Positions 1 to 14,112 of a DNA stretch of 64,000 bases are shown piece by piece. The DNA is from Cacajao melanocephalus. Taxonomy: Eukaryota; Chordata; Mammalia; Primates; Pitheciidae. The translations under genes and the position numbers were made by a program. How positions within the stretch are numbered: the first letter of the stretch is position 1; every line of letters begins with the position of its first letter. Location of the stretch: the NCBI GenBank assembly GCA_963573385.1, contig CAUYLG010063079.1, forward strand, positions 1 to 64,000, in the 5' to 3' direction. The notes under the pieces are model-generated. The model had not been told where the DNA came from and made no database searches. It saw only the letters and a program-made list of their open reading frames with translations.

Positions 1-79
1 GGCTGCCCAGTGTTACCAGGCAGACTGGTGTAAGGCTGGGCTGTGATTGGCTGCCCAGTGTTACCAGGCAGACTGGTGT
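1..79. repeat. GC-rich direct repeat, 31-bp unit, 48-bp period
   Basis: A 31-base unit beginning GGCTGCCCAGTGTTACC occurs at 1-31 and again, without a mismatch, at 49-79. The period is 48 bp. The array touches the window edge, so more units may lie upstream. The sequence to about 133 is GC-richer than the rest of the window and does not match the MaLR internal sequence that begins around 134. Confidence 0.85.
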
Positions 80-133
80 CTGTAGGCGGCCTCCCGGATG
101 CGAGAGTTAAGATGGAGGGGTGGGAGTTTTCTA

Positions 134-1148
134 CCAAACAGTTTGGAAAAGCAGAGCATAAAGGTTTGGAAAATTTGCAGCCTGGGCATATCAGAGATCT
201 TCATGGAAGCCCCTCCCATCAGAGGCCTGTAGGCTTAGGAGAAAAAAGTGGTTTTGTGGGCCGGGCCCATGGCCCCACTGTCCTGTGCAGCCTCCAGAAT
301 TGGTGTCCTGTGTCCCAGCCACTACAGCTACAACCATGACCAACGAGGGCGAAGATACAGCTTGGGCCATTGCTTCAGAGGGTGCAAGCCCCAAGCCTTG
401 GTGTCTTACATGTGGTGTTGGCCCTGCGGGTATGTAGAAGACAAGAACTGAGCTTTGGGCATCTCTGCTTAGATTTCAGAGGACATATGGAAGTGTCTAG
501 ATGTCCAGGCAGAATTCTGCTGCAGGGACACAGCTCTTATAGAGCACCTCTGCTAGGGCAGTATAGAAGGGAAATGTGAGGGTGGAGCCCCCACATTCAG
601 CTGTGAGAAGAAGGTCACTGCCCTCCAGACCCCAGAAAGGTAGATCCACCAACAGCTTGCACCATGCACCTGTAAAAGCCACAGGCACTCAACACCAGCC
701 TGTGAAAGCAGCCTCAGGGGCTGAATCCTGCAGAGTCACAGGGGGAGAGCTGCCTAAGGCCAGGGGAGCCCACTTCTTGCATCAGTGTGCCCTGGATGTG
801 AGGCATGGAGACAAAGATGATTTTGGAACTTTAAGATTTAATGAATGCCCTGCTGAGTTTGGGACTTGCATGGGGCCTATGGCCCCTTTGTTTTGGCCAA
901 TTTGTCCCATTTGGAATGGGAACATTTACCCAATGCCCATACCACCACTGTATGTTAGAAGTAACTCATTTGCTTTTGATTTTACAGGGCCCTAGGCAGA
1001 AGGGACTTACCTTGTCTCAGATGAGATTTTGGACTTGGTCTTTTGGGTTAATGCTGGAATGAGTTTAGACTTTTGGGGACTATCGTGAAGGCATAAGTTT
1101 GTTTTGAAATATAAGAAAACATGAGACTTGGAGGGGCCAGGGGTGGAA
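134..1148 (+). mobile_element. MaLR (MST/THE1-type) internal region, partial
   Basis: This stretch aligns by eye with the internal part of the complete MaLR element at 52262-53890. Shared blocks include the gag-derived-looking GC-rich middle (about 195-340), the block with 'GGAGCCCCCACA' (about 585-600) and the final polypurine-rich run before the LTR. Compared with the 52-kb copy it lacks roughly 150 bp between its 'AAAATTTGCAGCC' block and 'CAGAGATCTTC' (around 180-195). The longest frame is 139 codons (576-995) with no domain I recognise. MaLR internal regions are known to be degenerate and non-coding. The 5' LTR is not in the window. Confidence 0.85.
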
Positions 1149-1504
1149 TAATATGGTTTCACTTTGTGCCCCCTCCCAAATCTCATCTCAAATTGTAATT
1201 CCCATGTGTGGAGGGAGAGACCTGGTGGAAGGTGATTTGATCATGGAAGCACTTTCCCTCATTCTTCTGTCATGATAGTGAGGGAGTTCTCACAAGATCT
1301 GAAAGTTTTAAAGTATGGCATTTCACCTTTTCTCCTTCTCTCTTCTACTGCCATGTAAGACGTGCCTTTCTTCCCCTTTGCTTTCCACCATGACTGTAAG
1401 GCCTCCCCAGCTATGTGGAACTCTGAGTTATTAAACCTCTTTTGTTTATAAATTACCCAGTCTCTGGTAGCATCTTTATAGCAGTGTGAAAATGGACTAA
1501 CACA
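1149..1504 (+). mobile_element. MaLR LTR (MST/THE1 class), 3' LTR
   Basis: It opens like TGATATGGTTT (here TAATATGGTTTC) and contains the typical CCCAAATCTCATCT block, the CATGTAAGACGTGCC block and ATAAATTACCCAGTCTCTGG. It ends with GGACTAACACA, close to the usual GGACTAATACA. At 356 bp it is in the THE1/MST size range. It directly follows matching internal sequence, so it is the 3' LTR of the element starting before the window. Exact subfamily is not assigned. Confidence 0.92.
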
Positions 1505-2853
<1,349 letters not shown>

Positions 2854-5800
2854 CCTTCCAGTTTTTTAAAGAAAGAATAGATGAAACTTATGGTCTCTTG
2901 TAAAGCTTTCTCTGAACACATTTAGATTTGTTTTGTTTTGTTTTGAACATGATTTTATTCTCCAAGTTCTCAGCCAGCCAAATCGTGCTTTATCTTCTTG
3001 TTTTGGTGTAATGCCTGAACAAGGCCTTACAAAATAGCTTCCTGTCTGGCTTGTTTAAAACATACCTCTTTACTGTCTCTGAGTTGAGCTATGGGAGGAT
3101 GTGAAGTCAACAAATATAAGGTGAAAATAAATAACCATCCACTTCAAACAAACCACTTGTCTCAGTCAATAGTTCTGGCCCACGTTCATTTGTACCCAAC
3201 AAAGTCCCACAGCTATCTTATTATCACGGTTCTTTAAGGTTAACCCCTCAAAGATGATCTTGTTTTGAAGTTCTAAACATCACGCCGCATGCAAAATGAC
3301 TCAGGTATTATCAAATATTGATGATTCATGATGTTCTTCTGGAAAATGAGAACTTAGTCATCTAATCAATAAAATCATTTTAAGTCTTTGAACTGGTTCC
3401 AGGTCAATTTTTCTTGGCAGTTTTTTGGCTTCCTGAATTATACTGACCCAAACCATGAATAATGATCTAAAATTGCACAATATACAGAAACCATCTGTTC
3501 GATACGAACAAAAGGGTGATGTCATGGGGCCATTTCTAATCTCAATTTTATGTCCTGCCAGTGCTGATGTCACTGTCTTGGCAACACATTGGCAGAGTCC
3601 AACTTGTTAAAGATGAGTAGGTTCAAGAGGGAAATTGTATCACTGTGCGGAGAGGAACTTCTTATGTTTTCTGGGTTGGAGATAGACTAACAAGAAATGG
3701 CAAGAACTGACAGTAAAACAGCTAGTCTATATTTGACTGCAGTGATTAAAGTATTATAGTTTACAAATACAGTGTCTCTTCCTCATTTGCATTTGCCAAG
3801 GAACAAAGTCCTTCATCTTCTACAGAGGAAAATGTTGCAGAACTTTTTACAGGAGTAAAATACAATTGCACCACAAGAAGATGGTAGGGACTAGTCTTTG
3901 TTTAAGTGTCCAGGAGAAAATCAGGGCGTCACACGGAATGAGTCTGTAAGATGGATTAACATTGTATAAACTACAAAGTTATTGATATATATGTAAGCAT
4001 TGCACATAGGAACCATGAGGTAATTGTCCATCTGTGCTCAACTCTAGCAGATTTATCCATTTTGGGGTCCAGTTACTACCACCGCCACATCAGAATGATA
4101 TGGAGAATTTTGAGAGAATTGAGATGAATACAACAAAAACGATTAAAGAGTTAGATTATCATTTCTGGGTAAAAATGTTAAGAAACTTGAGGCATTATTG
4201 GGAGATGGACTACAGCATTCTTTGCTGCAAGAACTATTGCTTATACACCCCCTACTGCTGCACCTTTAAGGAGTTATAGAAAGCAATAATTAATTATCTT
4301 CTCATTTAATGGTATAATGTTTTATCTGAATTACCAGTGTACAGAAAATTGGGTTTTCTATTTAAAACTGTTTGTGTCAGAGTTCTCAATTTTCAAATCA
4401 AACTGAATGAATAAAGTTCAACCCACTTATGATTTGAACACTTCCTTAATGAGTTTTTGAAACACATTTAAATTAATAAATGGGAGATGTTTAAATGTAT
4501 ATGTACTATCTGATCATAATAAAGGTAACTTACAGAAACTGGTGCCAGTTATGACTATAGTTAAATAACATAGTGATATAATAAACAATGTGAGCTTTCA
4601 GGGACACCTTGGAAGTGAACATATTAATAATTTAAAATTAAGCATATCCAACATTTTAACAGATTTTTATCACTCAAATAAAAGAAAGTATATAGCCAGG
4701 CAGGAAAGTTTTGGAAGGTTAAGGTTGAGTCTTCATTCTAGGTAGTATAACAGTAGGAAAAAAAAGTGCTTAGGAAGGGGCAATCTATGTTTTCTTTTCA
4801 AGTATCATTAAAACACATTAAATTTTAATCTGTTTTACTTAATTTTAAGTAAAAAAATTATACTTGTACAAGCACATAAATCCTATGTCATGTTATTTCA
4901 AGATAATTTAGTTTCCATTGTGTTAAATGAAAAGAAATGGTTTGCCTGAAGAAGGAAGCACAGACAGAGATTCTAGTCATGTATCTCAAACTTTTTCTTG
5001 AGAAATAATTATAATTTATTAGTAATTAGAGAAGTTTCCTAAAATGGATCATATTCTTTTGAACTTTGAAGAGTAGAAGTGGAAGGACTTAAAACATTTT
5101 GTTATGAGAACATGGAAAAAAACATCTGAGGCACATGCTTTATGAGATTAAGAAGAATTGCTAAGCAATTGTAAACTAATACCAAGACCAAGAGGGGATG
5201 GCTCAAGGAAAGAAAGTTTTCTTGATTACATCCTAGTTAAGCAATTTAATTGAAATGGCTGCTTTAAAAATATGTGCAATTTTGCCAATTGTAAGTGTGT
5301 TTTCTGGTGACATATAGAAACACTGATGAGTCGCACCCAGGATACCATTACAAAGACAAAAGGTCACTGGGCTCTCCTTAAAACACATGTTTTCCATTGG
5401 ATGCTCCCCTATGGTGAATCTCCCTGCCACTCGTTAGAATTTATCCACACATAATTCCCCTGCAAAATAGATTATGGAAAATGTAGTCTTACATAATCTT
5501 TGTCTTCCTTCTTTCCCTGAAGAACTGAGTGAAAGGTGTATCACAGTGGCCAGTTTTGAGGTGACGATGAGGTTGAGGAAAGAGGAGACGCAGTGAGCCG
5601 TGTGTGCATAATGTCCATTTCCCATTTCGAAGCACATACGGGCCTTTAAATGCTTCACTTATCTCATATTGTAAACTCCAACTTGAGGAGAAATATTCAC
5701 CAGACAGGTCATAAATCATGCCCAAAGACAGGTGCAATAAATACCAATGTCAAAAACTTACAGAGTAAAATTAGATTGTTTTGACAAGGCCTCCAGATGC

Positions 5801-8229
5801 GCTGACAACAGGGCAAGTAAATGGCCTCTTTTCTGAGAGCCCACAACACTGGTACATGGGTGGGGAAAGGGACCCCAAGCCGTCATAAGAAAAAGTATCT
5901 CAGAATTTTAACACTTGTCACCCTCACTACACTATCTCAAGGAAATGGCCAGCAAAGATTCCTCTACCTGTGCTATGAAGTCATCACATGTTAAAATATT
6001 ATTGATGAAAACACCATGTCCACATAAGGCCAAATACCATGGGGAAGGCATTTAATATGTACATAATTCCCAAGTGGAAAATGCGTTTGCAAATCACATT
6101 GTTGTAAATTTCATATGTAAATATTTTTGTATAATAGTTATAATACACATAGTATTTGATACATTATATATACTGTTTAATGAAGTTACAGTGATATAAA
6201 TGAATTATATATGCTTTTTTGTATAAATCTAGATTTTTAACATACTTAAATGAAAATAATTTTCAATTCTATTGCTTCTTAAAATACTTTGATTGAATAA
6301 ATTTAGCTTCACAGAAATTCAGGCATCCTAATTTTCTAAGGTACTCGTAATAGAAATTGAATTAGAATGACATACATTATGTGGTTTTACATGATGTTAG
6401 GTATATATAAATATAATAGCATGCCAAAAACACCTTCCCCTTTTGTTGTGTATTTCTTGCTCAGTCACAGTTGTATGAAAAGTACAATTATTTCATTTAG
6501 CAATTGACAAAAATTTTTATTTATGTTCATGCTATAGATATGTCTAACTATAGGAAATGTATTAAGAGCCTCAAGTAACTGAACAGTTCAACTTCCTAAA
6601 ATAGTTTGATCTGAAATCAATAAATAATTGTGATAAATTTACCAAAACTTTGAGAGATAGCAAAAATGGTTAAAATAATATGCTTCTGTGCATAGAAATG
6701 TTTAGTTTGTTTCTGAATGATTCATCTTTAGAGTCATTTTTAATAACAATCTCTCTTTGACCAGTTTGTCTCCATCCATTCAATATTCAGATCCTGAAAA
6801 CCAAGTTATGCTGAATTCAACATTTTGACAAATAGACAACTGAAAGAGTCTCAATCTTATATTACATGAGAGATAAATGAAAGATAGCTACGTCATCATC
6901 TCAACATTTCACCCTAATACACTTAGATTAACATGGAATCTCACGTTCATCCTCCAGTGTTACTGCCAGTTTAGAATCACACTAAACTGAGATTGTAAGT
7001 TTCAAAACAGTTTATAAACTTCCAATCTGCAGACTGTTTAAGAAGTCAACTCAAATGTTATTTGTACAATCCCTCTAGAAATGGCTCTACAATGATTTCA
7101 ATTATAAATTTCTAGGTTGAATTTTTATTTTTATTTTCTCTCTTTTAGGAAAGAAATAAATCACCAAAGTATTTTTATATTGACATGGTTGATATTCCAA
7201 AGACAGATCTATTATTTTGCATTATTTTAGTCACATAATATCAGTCATATTATTTTGCCTTTTTTCTCAGGATGCAATTGAATTACCTACCTCTACTGGA
7301 AAAAAAAAAAGGATTATTTTGCTGGGTTGTATGTGGTGAGCTAGACTTATGACCTAGGGAAGTAGAAGTCAGGAGGGAAGGCCTGGTAGCAGCATCCTAT
7401 AAACCAGGCCAATGTGTTGCCCTGGAAAGGAATGCACTGCCATAAATGAAGGCACTTGGAGGGCAAGGGTCATGGTATGTAATTAGCGCAGGCCATTTAA
7501 GGAAGAATAAGAAAATAACGTTTTACAAGCTGGTAGAAAGAGAAGCAAATAATCATTTAAATGTTCCAATTGTGAGTTCCGTCAGTGTGTGTGGTTTATT
7601 TTATAAGCAACTTTCTTTACTAGTAAGAGGCAAAGCAGTACTGGGAAGGCAAGTACTCACTGGTACCTTGCAGTATGCACTACAGGGCCCTTCCTTTGAG
7701 CTTCTTTGCATAAGGTTTATTTCCGGCACTCTCTTTTCTTCTCTTACTCTAAGACTCATTGCGACATTGGAGCAGTGGTTAACAAAAGCACATCAAATAT
7801 GAAAATCTCTTTGAGCTATGATATTTTTGTCGAGTTTCTTGAAGGAAAGGAACAATAGATTATGGTTTATAATAATGAGGCATTCACAAAAGAAGCCATG
7901 CCGAAATGCTTTTTCTGGGCAGTCCAGCCACCTAATGTTCAAGTGACCCATTAATATCACTCCTGGGAATACCCAGTTGCCCATTTCATTTAAAATAAAT
8001 GAAATGAATTTTCAGCTGTACATTTAGTATTGCAACTGACTTACTGTTTGGTATAGGAAATGACTTCTGTGTGTAAGCAAAGGTAAATGAAAGGTCGTGT
8101 TAAAGAAGCATTATTGCCTTCATTGCATGTTTATAATCACACATTGTTTATATCCAGGAAAACAGAAGCATTAAACAAAGTTTTTTGTTGTTTCTTGTTA
8201 TTAAGATATTGGGCAGCCAAATTGCCATA
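2854..8229. other. Long unassigned AT-rich stretch
   Basis: About 5.4 kb with no repeat I can name and no convincing gene. There is a short (GTTTT)n run at 2929-2946. Several frames of 60-118 codons exist on both strands (for example 4034-4279, 5489-5737, 7446-7802). None shows a recognisable domain, strong start context or splice-flanked structure. Ancient degenerate repeats may be present below my detection. Confidence 0.5.
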
Positions 8230-8232
8230 CAT

Positions 8233-8289
<57 letters not shown>

Positions 8290-8370
8290 AAATCTCCATA
8301 TGTAAAATATATAAATGTAAAAATCTCTATATATGTATATATCTCTGTATGTACATATATATATATATGA
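8230..8370. repeat. (AC)n(AT)n compound microsatellite with degenerate TA flank
   Basis: An AC run (about 8232-8248) passes directly into a pure AT run (8249-8286). Degenerate TATATG/TGTATA repeats follow to about 8370, ending in a second ATATATATAT block. Such CA/TA tracts are slippage-prone and the AT part can extrude as a cruciform. Short frames of Tyr/Ile repeats here are artefacts. Confidence 0.95.
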
Positions 8371-9459
8371 ATGACAATGCCAACTAAGAAAAGATTAAGG
8401 CACCTATTTTATTTATAATGAGTGCTAAATATATGTACTATCATTCCCTTTGAAATCCTATGCAGAGTGACATGGATGAAATCTTATTATAAAATTGTTA
8501 TAAGGCAATTATTGCTTTCTATACTCTACACAGCTGGTCAATCCATAATGTTTTTTTTTTCAATTCCAGGTGCAAGTTACATTTTATTGTTTATTGTTTT
8601 ATTTTGAAATATTTCTTCTTGGCAACCTTAGCAGAAAAGTCGCAATATTTGATTGAAAGTTGATAATGGGCGATTATTTTACTGGTCAGGATATTATGGA
8701 TTAATTAAGATGGAAATCTGGAAACTGGTTTTCATTCTTTGTTTCCTACAGTGAGCAGTAAAAAAACAAATAAATGGAGTGAAACATGATCTCTTGGCTG
8801 CTAAATTACAAAGAACAAATGTGACATTTAATTACTTACAGATATTGAGCCTTTTTTTCCCCACTAATTTTAATTTTGTCTCCCTGTTAATAAATTAGTT
8901 GGTGTTTTTGTTTGTTCGTTTCATTTTGTTTTAAATTTAGAACTCGTACAAAGATAATACATCACCATAAGACCTGAGGGTGTGATACAGAAGATTCATT
9001 TACAAAGGACAGATCTTCATTCTGATGGGTCACAACATTCCTCTCATGGATACAAGTCACCAAATAATTTGACAATAGGTTGTCTGAAAGGGCTCTCATC
9101 TGAGTTTTAATCCTTATTTGACTTAACATTTTATCTTCATTGAAATATCTTAAACATTTGTTGAATGATAGAATCAGGGTGTTTTTAATTGTATTCCTTG
9201 AGAGCTAAAATTAAATAGAAGATGCACATATTTCACTTCCCATATTTTAGAGAACTTAATTTGAACTATACTAAACACAACAGTAATAAATTCAATTATG
9301 GCTTTACTGTATCTGTTCTTCTTAATTAATTCCACAAAATATCTGCCATTATCTTACATATTAACTTCATATGATAAGAGGAATAAACTTAGGAAACTCA
9401 CCACACAATTGGTTAGGACCACACAAATTGTCTGTTAATTATTCTGTAAATACTTCATA
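8371..9459. other. No feature recognised
   Basis: AT-rich unassigned DNA between the microsatellite and an L2 end. I see no repeat family, exon or RNA gene. Confidence 0.45.
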
Positions 9460-9590
9460 TAGCAGGTCTGTTTTCCCCAGCAAGATGATAAACTCCTTGA
9501 GGACAAGAAATATAAACTTCTAAAATTCCTAGCACTGTCTAAAGCCAAAAATTAATGTGTATTATGTGTCAATCAAAAATATTTAAGCTA
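9460..9590 (+). mobile_element. L2 3'-end fragment
   Basis: The words AAACTCCTTGAGGACAAG, then CCTAGCACTGTCT, match the usual L2 3' end (AACTCCATGAGGGCAGG ... CCTAGCACAGTGCCTGG) in the sense direction. The element is strongly diverged, as expected for a mammal-wide LINE2 relic. Boundaries are approximate. Confidence 0.6.
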
Positions 9591-11844
9591 AATCTTTTTT
9601 TAAAAGATAATCTATCATAGATGTTGATTAATACTTTTGTTTAAGTAATTAAGGTTTGCTATCTACAAGTATGGAATTCATTGCCATATGCCTTGTCAGA
9701 TTCTATAAAATATGTAGAATCTTAATAAGTTCGATATACTGTTTCCTTTTTGTGCCTAGAAATATCAACAGCATAGCACCCATTTTAACAATTATCTTTT
9801 AATTACAAATAAAATGCTTGCACTCTGAAGAAAATTTTTAAAAATAAAAATGCATAATAAGGAAAATAAGAAATACCTATAGGCCCAACTCCAGAGAAAG
9901 CTCGTTAATTTTGTATCTTTTCTTCCAGGCTTAGTTGTATATTTTAATCTATATGAGATTTGCAGATGTTACAAATGATGCAATCGCCCTGGGTATCAGT
10001 TTTAGTAGCTTGGTTTTTTCACGTATCTGTATGCAATGATAGTTTTTCCAGTTAATGAAATCTCCCATAAAATATTTTAAGTTGATTCATTAAGTTCTAT
10101 CAAAAATGAAAAAAAATTTTCATTTTTTCTTTTTCTTCTTTTTTTTTGCTTTTAATTTTATTTATCTAAGAACTAAAGTGCCATCAGCACTAAAGGAGCA
10201 TCTTTGTGTGCTTTTTGATTGTTTTGTTTTGTGATGAATTTCAAGACTTATAATAGCTAACGCTAAAGGATGATAATTTGTATTAATTTTGGTATACTAT
10301 ACCAACAGTTTTTAATAATATATGTGTCAGAAGGCCTTAAGAAATAGAGCATTATGTCTTTTGTAATTATTCTCTCCCCTTTTCTGACACACATAGCCAC
10401 ATGGCTCAGTCATTATCTTCTGCTATTTAGTATATTTAATACCAAAGGAATTCCTGCTAGCCATCTGCTTTTCTATGTTAATTCTTGCCCTTTGCAGTTT
10501 TCCTTACAAGATATAATCATCTAGAACAGCAGGTCCCTACAGAGACCTTGAACATTTGCTTTTAATCAAAAGGCATAGTTTATATTAAACTCAGTAAACA
10601 AAATCAGGGGACTTGTATAAATAACAATTTGTGCATATCATTTTCATTTATGCTGACACTTTTGACTCTGGTATTGATCTTTCTCCAGGTTGTGAAACTC
10701 AGAGGGCAAAGTGCAAAGTTCAAAAGTGGCTATTTGCCTCAAGGTTTATTGAAAATAAAACATCAGCGGAAGTCCTCTGAAGTAATTTGAGGAAACTCTT
10801 TTTTTCTTCTAGGAAGGATGTCATTATTCAGTTTCTAAGGTTAAGTCTGCTTAGAGAAAAATAATAGAGTGAAAATAGGCTTGAAACATTAGAAAACTGG
10901 CAGAAAACGTCTATATAATTATGGGACTGTATACAAGTATGTAAAATTTACAAAAACAAATATTGCATTCTATATTGAGCATCTCTTTATCTATTCATCA
11001 TCCAAATACAGAATATAGCTCCATCTTGCCAATCCCATAGTATATGGACCAAGAAAATAATTACAAAATGATTAAGGAAAGAGTACATTTAAAAAATACT
11101 TCATTTAAAACTGATTTAATAATAAAATTCATTTTTAAAATCAGTAAAATTGGGTGGTCATCATGCAGCTAAAAGACTAAGTTCATTTTTTCAATTGTCA
11201 CGTTCCAAATGATTATTTCGCTTTCATGCGACCACTTGCTGGGAATGTTTCCATGCTGAAACAAGACAAGTGCAGGAAGAGCTGTTTTTAATTTTTAAAG
11301 ATAACTAAAAACATACAGAAAAAGGCCTCCAAGCTTGACTTGAAATTGTTGCATCTAAAGATTCTCAATGCATTTATTAGGAAGTGTCCATCCAACTTAA
11401 GAGAATTTGAACAGGCATCCTAAGGTCAGACTGCAAATCAGGCCAGGAGTCAAGAGCTTCAGTAATCTTTTCTACTGCGTTGTGCAGTAGATCCTGGTTA
11501 TTTTCAACCAAATTAGACATCATTTTCAATGTTTATTCTCCCAATTATCTCCTTGCCCTCAATCCTTCTATGTTTCTTTATGATTTTACTTTAAATTTCT
11601 GGTAGTTTTTGATTACGAGAGTAACTTAAGTGTGGTCTATTTAAAATCTTCATCACATGTAGAGGGGGAACACAAAATCATTTATGTAATAAGACTCCAG
11701 CTAACAGGCACCCTCCAGCAATCTGAATGCTTATGGAATGGCATGAAAATAAATCCAGAAAATTAAACTAAGAGCTAGACAAAATAAAAACTACTTTAAG
11801 CTGTGCTTTTGCAAGGCAGATATGTCAAAGTATATGAGCTCCTA
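9591..11844. other. Mostly unassigned; weak antisense L1M-like segment
   Basis: About 9900-10110 has the look of an old antisense L1M segment (word GCTTGGTTTTTTCACGTATC followed by an AT-rich run), but divergence makes this uncertain. The rest holds no feature I can support. Runs of A and T near 10120-10160 are simple low-complexity sequence. Confidence 0.35.
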
Positions 11845-12380
11845 GTTTTCCTGGAGCTTATACTCCAATGGTGGAAGACATATAATATAACAAATAACCA
11901 AATAACTAGAAAAGAAAATTTCAGGTAGAGTTAAGAGCCATGAGGCAATAAAGCAGTGTAATGAGTAATGATGAGTGGTGATTGAGAAAGGGTGATCAAG
12001 AAAGACCTTATTGAGAAGATGGTGGCTGAGGTCCGCTCTGAATTAGGAACATGATTACATAAAGCTCTTTGGGAAAACAGGACAGAGGAAAAGAATAGGA
12101 AGCACAATCTCCTAGAGTGGGGATGAGGTCTCTTCGCTTCCCTTTCCTTCCTTTCCCTTCCCTCCCCTCCCCTCCCCTCCTCTTCTTCTCTTCTCTTTTT
12201 GCTTTCTTTCCTAGAGAACAGAAAGAAGGTCAGGATTGACTAGATGCAGTAGGTGTCGATGGGTAGGACATGCATAGGAAGTAGGCAGGGAACGGATTAT
12301 GGATTCTAAGTGCAGTCAAAATGGTGGCAGCCATTGAACAGTGGAATTAATTGATTGATACTTAACTCATATTCTAATTG
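11845..12380 (-). mobile_element. L2 fragment, antisense
   Basis: Read on the plus strand the order of words fits reverse-complemented L2: CCTGGAGCTTATACTCCA, then GTGGAAGACATA with an ACAAATAA run, then an AAGACCTTATTGAGAAG block, AGGAACATGA, and after a tract GAACAGAAAGAAGGTCAG, TAGGCAGGGAACGG and GGATTCTAAGTGCAGTC. The 12129-12214 pyrimidine tract interrupts it. Subfamily and exact ends are uncertain. Confidence 0.68.
12129..12214. repeat. Polypyrimidine tract, (CTTCC)/(CCCCT) type
   Basis: About 85 bases almost wholly C and T with one interior G, including repeated CCCCTCCCCTCC. It lies within the antisense L2 and probably arose by slippage there. Strand asymmetry makes triplex (H-DNA) formation possible. 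Confidence 0.85.
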
Positions 12381-12745
12381 CAATACTGACTGTGGATTAT
12401 TGGGGAAACTAGCAGAGATACTATCAGTAGGGTATTGTTTGGGATTCAAATAGAAGAGAATTCAAGTAGCAGTTGCTTAAATGATATTAAAATGTCACTT
12501 TCTTTCATGTAATAATAAGCAATTCCGTGTTGATATAGTAGATTCTGTCATGATGAATGCAGGCTGTTTCCTGATTTCCATTCTGCCATCCCTCAAGGGT
12601 AGAGAAAGCAGGAAGGAGGAAAGTAGAAAGAAAGGCTCTTTCTGAAAGATGCACATTCCACTTTCACACTGCAGTGGTAAGACATTAGTCCCACATCTAA
12701 GCTGGTTTCAAGGGAGGTCATGAACTCAGTTAAAAATCAAGCTGA

Positions 12746-13044
12746 GGCTGGGCACCATGGCTCACACATGTAATCTCAGCACTCTGGGAGACTGAGGCAG
12801 AAAGATCTCTTGAACTCAGGAGTTCAAGACCAGCCTGGGTAACAGACTGAGATCCTTGTCTGTAAAAAAAATTTAAAAATTGTCTGGATGTGGTGGTGCA
12901 TGCCAGTAATCCCAGGTACTTGGGAGGCTGAGGCAGAAGGATGGCTTGAGCCCAGGAATTTAAGGCTGGAGTGAGCTATGATCATGCCACTCTGCTCCAG
13001 TCTGAGAAATAGATCAAGGCCCTATTTCAAAAAAGAAAAGAAGG
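12746..13044 (+). mobile_element. AluJ-like element, full length, sense, with TSD
   Basis: Starts GGCTGGGCACCATGGCTCAC and carries both monomers (second at GTCTGGATGTGGTGGTGCATG) and an A-rich tail. Divergence and the word GAGCTATGATCATGCCACT point to AluJ. It is flanked by the direct repeat TCAAGCTGA at 12737-12745 and 13045-13053, a perfect 9-bp TSD that fixes the insertion boundaries. Confidence 0.96.
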
Positions 13045-13053
13045 TCAAGCTGA

Positions 13054-13412
13054 TGTTATAGCCATCATGCCACAATAGGAGGACAAGGCTGGGGATAAGA
13101 GAAAATAAGCTACATGTGGCAAGGGGAAAGAATGAAAATAACATCTTGTGTTACTAAATTACCAGAACCCTGGAAACATCCTCTCTTACAAATTCTTGTC
13201 ATGTGAGATAATAAACACTTTATAATCAATCCATTATTATGAATTGGGTCTTCTGTAAGTTGTAGCCAGTAGAATTCGATATGATAAATCTCAAGTGAAG
13301 CACAGTGATGATGATATAGTATCCACCTTTTCTAGTTAGTCCTTCTATGTGATGAGATAAACTCTCCACTCTTAGGGTACTTAGATATCAGTGCCTTTGC
13401 AAAACTGATGGC
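13054..13412. other. No feature recognised
   Basis: Spacer between two Alus in opposite orientation. No exon or named repeat is visible. Confidence 0.45.
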
Positions 13413-13705
13413 TTTTTTTTTTCCAGATAGTGTCCCACTCTGTTACCCAGGCTGAAGTGCAGTGGTGGGATCTTGGCTCACTGCAAGCTCCACCCCCTGG
13501 GTTCAATGATTCTCCTGCCTCAGCCTCCTGGGTAGCTGAGATTACTGGTGTGTGCCACTATGCCAGCCTAATTTTTATATTTTTAGTAGGGACAGGGTTT
13601 CACTGTGTTGGCCAGGCTGGTCTCAAACTCCTGACCTCAGGCCATCCACCCACCTTGGCCTCCCAAACTGCTGGGATTACAGGTGTGAGCCACCACTCCT
13701 GGTCC
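13413..13705 (-). mobile_element. Alu (AluS/J-like), antisense
   Basis: Begins with a short T run, then GATAGTGTCCCACTCTGTTACCC, continues through the central TTTTTATATTTTTAGTAGGG linker, and ends GTGTGAGCCACCACTCCTGG. A 92-codon frame (13430-13708) is simply the Alu read through. It forms an inverted pair with the sense Alu at 12746 (gap about 370 bp). Confidence 0.95.
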
Positions 13706-13924
13706 TGACGTCATTTTGATTCCTCAGATCCTAGGGTGCCAATAGCAGTTGTGCCTCCATGTAGCAAATAGAAAGCTGAGGGGAAATCTGTAGAATTCAT
13801 ATCCAAATCTGTGAAGGTTAAACATCTAGACTAGGGACTGAATTGCATATTTGCCTAACGTATGTAGAAATTACTGTGGTGTTCATAGGTTACTGGCATC
13901 TCCATTTTGACTTTGCCTTGAAAG

Positions 13925-14112
13925 TTCTACTGTGTGGCATCATGGTGAAGTATTTGGGCTGTGGAATCCAACAGATGGGGGTTTTGATTCCAATTCTGCA
14001 TAATAATTGGAATTATTGTGACCTAACTTCGCTGAGATTTAGTTCTTCATATAAAATATGAGGATTGATAACACTACCTATTCCAATGCATATAATAAGA
14101 TTAATAGTCTAT
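13925..14112 (+). mobile_element. MIR, sense, 5' part (interrupted)
   Basis: The words GGCATCATGGTGAAGTATTTGGGCTGTGGAATCC, given here in parts (GGCATCATGGTGAAG, TTTGGGCTGTGGAATCC), then TTGATTCCAATTCTGC and GTGACCTAACTTCGCTGAG, follow the MIR consensus in the sense direction. The match continues to an ATAAGATTAA word equivalent to the MIR AGGATTAAATGA block, where it is cut by the antisense MIR. Confidence 0.75.

Noticed and set aside
7446..7802. 118-codon frame as a small gene
   Set aside because: No recognisable domain, no splice context or promoter evidence, and such a length is expected by chance in 64 kb. Conservation data would be needed to revive it.
8087..8370. Tyr/Ile/His repeat peptides as membrane proteins
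   Set aside because: They are translations of the (AC)n(AT)n microsatellite.
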